From Candidatus Neomicrothrix sp. UBA825 (GTDB lineage Bacteria > Actinomycetota > Acidimicrobiia > Acidimicrobiales > UBA8592): a stretch of DNA of 5,866 nt. The notes beneath the pieces were generated by a model. That model was not told the origin of the DNA. It saw nothing but the letters and a program-made list of their open reading frames with translations, and ran no database searches. Below, piece by piece: positions 1 through 5,680 of the stretch (its first letter is position 1; every line of letters starts with the position of its first letter). Location of the stretch: the NCBI GenBank assembly GCA_002295705.1, contig DBHP01000115.1:1-5866 (forward strand). The letters run 5' to 3'. The position numbers were made by a program, and so were the translations under genes.

Positions 1-56
1 AACGTTTACAAGAGATCATTGTTGAGAAAATAAAGGAGCATCGGAATGCTCTATGA
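1..56 (+). CDS. C-terminal end of an unidentified upstream gene (partial)
   Basis: The frame that begins at base 3 is open from the window edge to a TGA at 54-56 and encodes the tail RLQEIIVEKIKEHRNAL. This is a charged, helix-like ending typical of a real protein. The other two plus frames close at 22-24 (TGA) and 31-33 (TAA). The tail overlaps the start of the helicase gene by 11 bases, in a different frame. The helicase resembles only the second half of a nuclease-helicase family, so this tail could be the end of a separate nuclease-half gene, or the same gene broken by a frameshift. Seventeen codons are too few to identify the protein, so both the coding call and any function are tentative. 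Confidence 0.4.
   Translation, partial: RLQEIIVEKIKEHRNAL
33..38 (+). promoter_or_regulatory. Shine-Dalgarno site for the helicase ORF
   Basis: AAGGAG lies 7 bases before the ATG at 46. An in-frame TAA at 31-33 rules out any longer N-terminus in this frame. Together these support 46 as a true start codon, despite the missing N-terminal half of the usual family architecture. The site lies inside the end of the upstream reading frame, which suggests translational coupling. Confidence 0.6.
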
Positions 57-1878
57 TGAAACGCAACGACTGTTACAAATGTATTTCCTTCTCGAATACT
101 GGGGAAATGAATATAAAAGATTTCGAGTGGATTTGAGACAACGTTTAGAACTCCCATTTGTGGACGCACTCGAAAACCCCTCAGTAATTACTGGGCTTAC
201 TTATCAGGAACGAAGAGAGCGATTTGGCAAGAAAGGACAAAAACTAAAGAAAGATGCCATTGTATACAAGTTTCCAAACCAGAATCTTGATAATAGCGAT
301 GGCTGGAATAAGGGTGATTCTGTCCACTTTGTTACGCTCGACAATGAAATCAAACAAATAGGTGTCGCAGATCTTGACATTGCAGAATCCTCAATCTCTT
401 TCATCGAGAACGATGTACTGCTCAATTCAAACCCAAATGTTGTTACCTCTGGTAAATACGTTGGTCCAGGCGCAAAGGAACACCGTTTATTTGAACTAAT
501 TGAAAATATTGTTGCAGATGTCAGCAACAATAGTGTGGCTCAATCTATTCTCGCAGGAGATAAACCAAGATATTTATCTGTCAAAGAAAATGAAACTAAG
601 GGCAGCAATCTTGAAGAAGTTAAGGAAGCCGTCCTAGATCTTGATAACTCATATTTAGCGATTCAAGGCCCTCCAGGAACTGGAAAAACTTGGACTGGAT
701 CACGTCTGATAGCCTTCCTTTTATCGGAGGGGAAAAGGGTAGGGATAACAGCTCAAAGCTGGGCAGCAATAGATAATCTCCTGAGAAAAACAATTGAATT
801 TATTGATAGCCAAAAGGCATCATCTGTTAGAGCTGCCAGGCTCTATAGTGAAAAGCCAACAGAAATAATTGAAAGCAATTCTGTAGAGTACCTTGAAAAT
901 AAAAAAGCTAACTTGTTCGAAGAATACAATCTTGTCGCAAGCACCACTTGGTTCTATGCCAAAGAAGGATTTGAAGGTAGCACCACTTTTGACTATCTGA
1001 TTATAGATGAAGCAGGACAGCTTTCTTTAGCGGACACTCTCGCCATATCATCTAGTACTAAGAACATCGTTTTGCTTGGGGACCCTCAGCAGTTGCCCCA
1101 GGTAAATATTGCATCACACCAAGCCGGATCCGGATCTAGCGTGTTAGAGCATGTCCTAGCTGGAGAGGCAACAATCAACCCAGAGTTTGGTTTTTTACTT
1201 AACACAACTTTCCGCATGACCTCAGAAATCTGCGAATTCATCTCCGAAGAATTTTATGAAGAGAAACTTAACTCGCACGATATCTGTAATCGTCGAAACT
1301 TAGGCAAAGAGGACAAAGGATTACGCTGGGTTCCCGTTCAACACCATGAAGATAGGGTCAGCCACTCTATCGAAGAAGCTAAAATGATCCTAACGATAGT
1401 CAAACATCATTTAGGGAAAACAATCGTCGGTATTGATCCTCAAACGAATACAGAAGTTGTTAGGGTTATCAGCCCCTCAGATTTTAAAATTGTTACTCCT
1501 TACAACGCACAAAAGTTCTTGATACGTAACACTCTCTATCAAGGAGGGATAGCCGAGATCGATGAATTAGCCGCAAGTGAGATGGTAGGAACCGTAGATA
1601 AGTTTCAAGGGCAAGAAGCGCCCATCGTTATCTATTCTTTGACAACGTCGCACAAGGAATTAATTCCAGCGGGAAGAGGGGAATTTATTTTTCTACCTAA
1701 CAGATTAAATGTTGCGGTAAGCAGAGCTCAATGTCTTGCATATCTAGTGGGGTCTGAGGAATTGATAAATGCGCGAGCCAAGAGCATTGAAGAAATGACT
1801 TTCCTGAACCACTTTTGCCGTTTCGTTGACGATGCCTCAACGGACTGGAAGCCAACTGATGCACTCAGCCAAAGCTGA
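46..1878 (+). CDS. DNA2/NAM7-like superfamily 1 helicase (helicase half of a TM0106-type RecB-like nuclease/helicase)
   Basis: A 610-residue cytoplasmic ATPase, expected to translocate on or unwind DNA or RNA. Visible motifs in order are: Walker A GPPGTGKT (208-215), Walker B with DEAGQ (321-325), motif III GDPQQLPQ (345-352), FRM (389-391), motif V around GTVDKFQGQE (515-524), and motif VI NRLNVAVSRAQ (552-562). This is the Upf1/DNA2-like set. The first 120 residues (LLEYW near 15-19, LELP near 34-37, ITGL at 48-51, then a small beta-rich stretch) match from memory the linker region that precedes the helicase in TM0106-type proteins. Those proteins normally begin with a RecB/RNase-H-like nuclease, which is absent here. 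The ORF opens with a good ribosome binding site and overlaps the previous frame by 11 bases, so it is either a natural split gene or a frameshifted one. The gene is visibly more AT-rich than the genes downstream, which hints at a separate origin. The substrate and biological role (repair, RNA metabolism or defence) are not determined. Confidence 0.88.
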   Translation: MLYDETQRLLQMYFLLEYWGNEYKRFRVDLRQRLELPFVDALENPSVITGLTYQERRERFGKKGQKLKKDAIVYKFPNQNLDNSDGWNKGDSVHFVTLDNEIKQIGVADLDIAESSISFIENDVLLNSNPNVVTSGKYVGPGAKEHRLFELIENIVADVSNNSVAQSILAGDKPRYLSVKENETKGSNLEEVKEAVLDLDNSYLAIQGPPGTGKTWTGSRLIAFLLSEGKRVGITAQSWAAIDNLLRKTIEFIDSQKASSVRAARLYSEKPTEIIESNSVEYLENKKANLFEEYNLVASTTWFYAKEGFEGSTTFDYLIIDEAGQLSLADTLAISSSTKNIVLLGDPQQLPQVNIASHQAGSGSSVLEHVLAGEATINPEFGFLLNTTFRMTSEICEFISEEFYEEKLNSHDICNRRNLGKEDKGLRWVPVQHHEDRVSHSIEEAKMILTIVKHHLGKTIVGIDPQTNTEVVRVISPSDFKIVTPYNAQKFLIRNTLYQGGIAEIDELAASEMVGTVDKFQGQEAPIVIYSLTTSHKELIPAGRGEFIFLPNRLNVAVSRAQCLAYLVGSEELINARAKSIEEMTFLNHFCRFVDDASTDWKPTDALSQS

Positions 1879-1937
1879 AATAATTGGTTGCTAAAATTCA
1901 TTACTCTTAATAGCGTCGAGACATTAAACTCGGTCTT

Positions 1938-2477
1938 TCACCGGTTTCGCTTTGCGCCAATGAGTACTACAACCAGAACTGCTGGATCGCTAGTTCTATT
2001 TCTCCAAGCGTGACGAGTCCCATTCTGGACGACTGTATCGCCGGGCTTAAGAGTTACTTCAGCTCCATCATCAAGCTCAAGAACAACTTCACCGGAAATG
2101 ACGAATTCGTAATCAACCGTGTCAGTTGTGTGCATTCCGGGGTTATCTGTTTCGAGATGCTCTGCCATTCCAGGTAATTTTTCTTCTACCTCAGCTATAG
2201 CGGCTTCAATATCGAAATTCTCCGGCATCATTGAAGCTTCAGTGTCCGGTTGGACGGTAAAAATTCCAAACCGATAACCTCCTAGAGGAGGGAAGTATGT
2301 TGTGTGCGGTGGGCGATTGCCATCGTCTGGGAATGTAGGAATTTCATCTGCACCCCAAAGTTGAAAGAACTCAGCTCCGGGGAGTAAGGATAAGGTTGTG
2401 GGTTCCACAATCTCATCGCTGGCAAATATAGCTTTCCCATCATCGTTGTGTCCGGTAACTACTCTTCTGACACCCAT
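1938..2477 (-). CDS. Cupin-domain protein, function unknown
   Basis: A 179-residue soluble protein. The N-terminus MGVRRVVTGHNDDGKAIF and the C-terminal single cupin barrel (about 110-175) resemble a widespread family of small cupins. Cupin motif 1 is degenerate: H116 is present in GMHTTDTVDY, but the second His of the canonical HxH is T118 and the usual Glu is D122, followed six residues later by G129. Motif 2 is GDTVVQNGTRHAWRN (146-160), with H156 and N160 kept. Any metal site would therefore use H116 and H156 with few other classical ligands. The region between about 30 and 110 is Pro/Gly-rich, then acidic and helical. The start ATG (2475-2477) is preceded by GAGAAAGG (plus-strand 2484-2491) at a 6-base spacing. 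The gene is divergent from the Rieske operon across 103 bases and convergent with the helicase. It may be an accessory enzyme or ligand-binding protein of the Rieske pathway, but this rests on position only. No DNA-binding domain is visible. Confidence 0.85.
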   Translation of the reverse strand: MGVRRVVTGHNDDGKAIFASDEIVEPTTLSLLPGAEFFQLWGADEIPTFPDDGNRPPHTTYFPPLGGYRFGIFTVQPDTEASMMPENFDIEAAIAEVEEKLPGMAEHLETDNPGMHTTDTVDYEFVISGEVVLELDDGAEVTLKPGDTVVQNGTRHAWRNRTSDPAVLVVVLIGAKRNR

Positions 2478-2536
2478 AATTAGCCTTTCTCATAATTTAT
2501 TGATGAAACGTTAACCTAATTTTTAAAGATATGCGA

Positions 2537-2564
2537 TTACGGGAAACAAATGACTTCATATAGT
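2537..2564 (+). promoter_or_regulatory. Possible promoter of the Rieske operon
   Basis: A -10-like hexamer TATAGT (2559-2564) lies 16 bases after a weak -35-like TTACGG (2537-2542). Transcription would start near 2571, leaving a very short leader before the ATG at 2581, with the ribosome binding site at or near the 5' end of the transcript. The -35 match is poor, so this is a tentative reading. Confidence 0.2.
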
Positions 2565-2565
2565 C
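2552..2565. repeat. Imperfect inverted repeat, possible operator
   Basis: GACTTCATATAGTC has perfect GACT/AGTC arms and a central AT pair that also match in the reverse complement; ten of fourteen positions are symmetric. It overlaps the candidate -10 hexamer and ends 8 bases before the AGGGGG ribosome binding site of the Rieske gene, where a repressor would block transcription. A 14-base imperfect palindrome can arise by chance. Confidence 0.25.
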
Positions 2566-2580
2566 TTGTAAAGGGGGAAC

Positions 2581-3927
2581 ATGTCAGAGGAGAAGAGGGA
2601 TACTGCCGCACTGGAGGATTTGTCTTTGCCTGCCCCGAGGTGGGATAACCCGTCGGTTTCAGTGCATCCATTGAATGGCGAAAGGTACACCTCTAAGGAG
2701 TTCTTCCAAAAAGAATTTGACACTGTTTGGGCAAAGTCATGGCTTTTGCTTGGGCGAGAGTCGGAAATACCTACACCGAAAACCTACCAAGTTGAGAACG
2801 TAGGGCCGGAATCAATTCTGATGGTACGGCAGGACGACTACTCTGTGCGGGCTTTCTTTAATGTCTGTCAGCATCGTGGGTCAAGGTTGACGTTTTCGCG
2901 TGATGGCGAGACGGACTCGTTTACCTGCCCGTATCACGGCTGGGAATATGCCACTGATGGGCAACTAATTAAAGCACAGGACCCTGAAGATTTTCCTCGA
3001 AACCCATGTGAGTATGTCACACTCGTTGAACTGAAATGTGAACTATTTGCCGGTTTCGTGTGGGTCAATATGGATACGAACTGCGAATCACTGCGTGATT
3101 TTTTAGGCCCTGTGTGGGAGGACTGGGAGCGTTATCAGCCAGATGATTGGCAACGCTTTACAGCTATGAGCGTCAACGTTCCATGTAATTGGAAGGTTCT
3201 TCAAGATAACTTTTGCGAGTCATATCACCTACCAACTGTGCACCCTCAACTACGAGAATCACATGAAGAGAGTTACCAAAAGACATCCTTTGATATCTGT
3301 AGCGAGGGGCACAGCAGAATGATTATGCTTGGGGCCACACCGTCTGAAACACAATACGGCCCGGAACCACCACTCACGGAGGGACTCACTGAGCGTTTGA
3401 AACTATGGGATCTTGATCCTGCAGACTTTGCGGATCGCGCACTTGAAGCACGGAAAGCACTTCAGCAACAAATGCGAAGAGTAGGACCTGAACGAGGGCA
3501 TACGCATTATGAAAATCTGCGGGACGAGCAATTAACGGACGCGCACATGTATAACATTTTCCCTAATTGTTCCTTGACATTTGGTGCTGATGGGGTCCTG
3601 CTGCAACGCATGACACCGAATCCTACCGATCCTGAACAGTGCGTGTTTGACCATTGGTACTATGCTTTCACTCCACCCAAAGGCGAAGAGCTTCTGCGTG
3701 CGCAGACAAATGTTCGTGTTGACGCAAAAGGAGCTGAACAAGAATTTTTTGACTATGGGGACCGACCTATGGGCATCATTCCTGATCAAGACGTGGCCAT
3801 CACTACAGGTCAACAACTTGGGTTACGGTCAAGGGGCTTTCAGAGAGCTACGGCAGCAGGACAGGAAGACAGAATAAGTTGGCTGCATTCAATCATTGAC
3901 GAGTACATGAATGGGCATCGACCATAG
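2581..3927 (+). CDS. Rieske non-haem iron oxygenase, large (alpha) subunit
   Basis: A 448-residue catalytic subunit of an aromatic-ring-hydroxylating-dioxygenase-type enzyme, of usual length for the family. It would use electrons from a ferredoxin/reductase and O2 to hydroxylate or demethylate a small organic substrate in the cytoplasm. The N-terminal Rieske domain binds [2Fe-2S] through C96-x-H98 and C116-x2-H119, with 17 residues between H98 and C116. The C-terminal catalytic domain begins near 185 and carries NWKVLQDNFCESYHLPTVHP (203-222). Here H216 and H221 are the mononuclear iron ligands, and D404 in PDQDVAI is the likely third ligand. The residue that bridges Rieske and iron centres, three before the first His, is Glu (E213) rather than the Asp of naphthalene dioxygenase. 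Glu is common in the glycine-betaine/carnitine/stachydrine-like and related alpha-only groups. The start is supported by AAGGGGG at 2571-2577. No beta subunit, ferredoxin or reductase is present in the window. The gene heads an operon with the PEP-utilising protein (8-base gap). The substrate is unknown. Confidence 0.93.
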   Translation: MSEEKRDTAALEDLSLPAPRWDNPSVSVHPLNGERYTSKEFFQKEFDTVWAKSWLLLGRESEIPTPKTYQVENVGPESILMVRQDDYSVRAFFNVCQHRGSRLTFSRDGETDSFTCPYHGWEYATDGQLIKAQDPEDFPRNPCEYVTLVELKCELFAGFVWVNMDTNCESLRDFLGPVWEDWERYQPDDWQRFTAMSVNVPCNWKVLQDNFCESYHLPTVHPQLRESHEESYQKTSFDICSEGHSRMIMLGATPSETQYGPEPPLTEGLTERLKLWDLDPADFADRALEARKALQQQMRRVGPERGHTHYENLRDEQLTDAHMYNIFPNCSLTFGADGVLLQRMTPNPTDPEQCVFDHWYYAFTPPKGEELLRAQTNVRVDAKGAEQEFFDYGDRPMGIIPDQDVAITTGQQLGLRSRGFQRATAAGQEDRISWLHSIIDEYMNGHRP

Positions 3928-3933
3928 GAGGAG
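3926..3933 (+). promoter_or_regulatory. Strong Shine-Dalgarno overlapping the Rieske stop codon
   Basis: AGGAGGAG overlaps the last two bases of the Rieske TAG stop (3925-3927) and precedes the ATG at 3936. This fixes the start of the PEP-utilising protein and suggests that ribosomes finishing the Rieske gene re-initiate here. It is the best ribosome binding site in the window. Confidence 0.75.
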
Positions 3934-3935
3934 TT

Positions 3936-5678
3936 ATGCAAGATAAATGGTTTACGGATCATCCGCCAAGTGAACGGTATCCGCACTATACAAGAGCTAA
4001 TGCTGGTGAAGTTCTCCCCACACCTGCTAGTCCGTTGGGGCAGACGTATGGATTTGATAACGCAATAGGGCACGGTTTCCAAGAGGCTTCCATAGTCATG
4101 GGCGCTTATGAAGAGGACGATTACCGTGATGGAAAACCCGAAATGGTAACATTTTTCGGTGGATATTTCTATATCAACATGTCATGCGTTCGAATTCAGG
4201 CTGTCCGCAATCCGGCTATTACAGTTGATCAATTGGATTTGGCTTTTTTCGGAGACCGCCCCGATACACCTCCATATAAGCCCCATCCCAAAGATGAAAA
4301 GCCACACCTTCAAGAAAAGATAGACGCCCATATGCAGTTCGTCTTATCGACATCACATTGGCCGGAACTTGAAGAAGAGAAAGAACGCGCTGCACAGATT
4401 CGCGCAGACCGCCCCGACCTAGCATCGTTAACTGATGATGAACTTGTGGCGCATCTTCGTAAATTGCATCCATACATTCGTGACTTCACGACGAATCAAA
4501 TGGTTGCCGCCACATCTAGCGGAATACCACCGGGAATGTTAGGTGCAGTAGCGGAAGCAATTGGTGACCCCACAATGCCGATGCGGGTTCTTGCAGGATT
4601 GGGCGACGTGGATTCTGCCGCACCATCATTTGCTTTATGGGAGCTGTCCAGAGCGATCAGAGATGATGAAGAACTTTCAGCGTTCTTTGACGATGGGATA
4701 GACGGGCTGCTTGATCGGCTTAAGACGCTTGACTCATCAAACGCTCAACAGTTCAGAGATGGCTTTGATAAATTCTTATATGAGTATGGCTCCAGAGGGC
4801 CTAATGAATGGGAACTCAGCGCCCAAACTTGGGAGACCGACCCATCTATACCTCTGCGCACCTTGGATCAAGTTCGCAAACAACCCGACGCAAAGAATCC
4901 CCAATACGGTGCCGACAGTGCAAGCGAAGACCGTCAACATGTTGTTGAAGAAGTTCGAAGCAAATTAGCTGAGCTTGGAAACGACGAACTTGTTGGTGTT
5001 TTCGAAGGCGCTCTAGTAGGTGCAAATCAAATGGTTTTTCGCGAGAGAGCAAAAACAAGTCTGGTGCGTGTGCTCCACGAAAGCAGAATGGCAATTCGGG
5101 AATTAGGTAAACGTCACGCAGAGTCAGGAACAGTAAGCGACCCCGAACATATCTTTATGCTTCTTGATGAGGAATTAGACTCGTTCGTAGCTGACCCATC
5201 AAATTATTCCGCACTCCTTTACGATCGGTACGAGAATTGGTTGAAACTTTGGCACCTGACTCCACCATTCTTTCTCCGTGATGGAATAATCCCACCTCTC
5301 ACAGAATGGGAAACGAGCACACCTACAACCCAAAGTAATCTTACTGAAGGCGCTGTGCTTGCTGGTACAGCTGGTTGCCCAGGCGTAGTGACAGGGAGAG
5401 CACGTATTGTTCGAGACCCCACGGTTCCGCCAGATTTGGAACCTGGCGACATCATGGTGGCACCATTAACTGACCCAGCTTGGACGCCGTTATTTCTCGC
5501 TGTTGATGGTGTTGTTGTTAACGTTGGGGGGCAAGTAAGCCACGCAGTAATCGTCAGCAGGGAAATGGGTATTCCATGTGTGGTATCCGTCCCTGACGCA
5601 ACAGAACAGATTCAAGATGGCGCAACGATCACAGTTGACGGAACAAACGGGAACGTTACGCTTATTAGGAACCCCTGA
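3936..5678 (+). CDS. PEP-utilising-enzyme-like phosphotransferase subunit with C-terminal phosphohistidine domain, lacking the ATP-grasp domain
   Basis: A 580-residue cytoplasmic protein. The C-terminal domain (about 474-575) is the swivelling phosphohistidine domain of PEP synthase, pyruvate phosphate dikinase and rifampin phosphotransferase. It shows GCPGVVTGRARIV (480-492), PGDIMVAPLTDPAWTPLF (503-520), and GGQVSHAVIVSREMGIPCVV (531-550) with the phosphorylatable H536. The body (1-470) opens with HYTRANAGEVLPTPASPL (17-34) and has YGSRGPNEWELS (284-295), both like the acceptor-binding part of rifampin-phosphotransferase-type proteins. No ATP-grasp/PPDK N-terminal domain and no PEP-binding TIM barrel are present, and the length leaves no room for them. 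I infer that it acts with a separate ATP-grasp subunit, as in split phenylphosphate synthase, to phosphorylate an organic acceptor. It sits 8 bases after one Rieske gene and overlaps the next by one base (TGATG), so the three are probably made together. The mobile-domain call is firm; the enzyme activity and substrate are inference. Confidence 0.88.
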   Translation: MQDKWFTDHPPSERYPHYTRANAGEVLPTPASPLGQTYGFDNAIGHGFQEASIVMGAYEEDDYRDGKPEMVTFFGGYFYINMSCVRIQAVRNPAITVDQLDLAFFGDRPDTPPYKPHPKDEKPHLQEKIDAHMQFVLSTSHWPELEEEKERAAQIRADRPDLASLTDDELVAHLRKLHPYIRDFTTNQMVAATSSGIPPGMLGAVAEAIGDPTMPMRVLAGLGDVDSAAPSFALWELSRAIRDDEELSAFFDDGIDGLLDRLKTLDSSNAQQFRDGFDKFLYEYGSRGPNEWELSAQTWETDPSIPLRTLDQVRKQPDAKNPQYGADSASEDRQHVVEEVRSKLAELGNDELVGVFEGALVGANQMVFRERAKTSLVRVLHESRMAIRELGKRHAESGTVSDPEHIFMLLDEELDSFVADPSNYSALLYDRYENWLKLWHLTPPFFLRDGIIPPLTEWETSTPTTQSNLTEGAVLAGTAGCPGVVTGRARIVRDPTVPPDLEPGDIMVAPLTDPAWTPLFLAVDGVVVNVGGQVSHAVIVSREMGIPCVVSVPDATEQIQDGATITVDGTNGNVTLIRNP

Positions 5679-5680
5679 TG
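5667..5680 (+). promoter_or_regulatory. Coupled stop/start junction with ribosome binding site
   Basis: AGGA (5667-5670) lies 7 bases before the ATG at 5678-5680. That ATG shares its first base with the TGA stop (5676-5678) of the PEP-utilising gene. The TGATG overlap is a classic arrangement for translational coupling and fixes the start of the second Rieske gene. Confidence 0.65.

Larger units (their letters stand above)
2478..2580. promoter_or_regulatory. Divergent intergenic region between the cupin gene and the Rieske operon
   Basis: These 103 AT-rich bases must hold the promoter of the cupin gene (minus strand) and very probably that of the Rieske operon (plus strand). Two short symmetric elements stand out. 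One is TGAAACGTTAACC at 2504-2516, containing the overlapping palindromes AACGTT (2507-2512) and GTTAAC (2510-2515), close to the cupin start. The other is an imperfect 14-base inverted repeat at 2552-2565, just before the Rieske ribosome binding site. Either could be an operator. No regulator gene is present in the window. I found no convincing -35/-10 pair for the cupin direction. Confidence 0.5.

Noticed and set aside
204..530. Minus-strand open frame of 108 codons inside the helicase gene.
   Set aside because: Lies wholly within a well-supported gene on the other strand, has a Ser/Phe-rich, low-quality translation and no recognisable domain.
1879..1937. Possible bidirectional terminator between the convergent helicase and cupin genes (CGAG at 1917-1920 with CTCG at 1929-1932).
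   Set aside because: Only a four-base-pair stem with an eight-base loop and no clear T-tract on either strand; too weak to call, although a terminator would be expected here.
2581..3927. Naming a specific substrate (phthalate, phenylpropionate, carnitine or similar) for the Rieske oxygenase.
   Set aside because: Motifs prove the enzyme class but not the substrate, and no diagnostic ring-cleavage or partner genes are in the window.
3532..4082. Minus-strand open frames (3532-3816, 3840-4082) and a plus-strand one (3647-3877) across the end of the Rieske gene and the start of the next.
   Set aside because: Shadow frames of two conserved genes; no motifs and no independent support.
4219..5455. 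Further alternative-frame ORFs inside the PEP-utilising gene (4219-4473, 4711-4968, 4846-5094, 5219-5455).
   Set aside because: All overlap the strongly conserved 580-residue frame, and their translations look like out-of-frame sequence.
3936..5678. Calling this gene PEP synthase, pyruvate phosphate dikinase or rifampin phosphotransferase outright.
   Set aside because: Only the phosphohistidine domain and an acceptor-like body are present; the ATP-grasp domain and PEP-binding barrel are missing, so a specific enzyme name or gene symbol is not justified.
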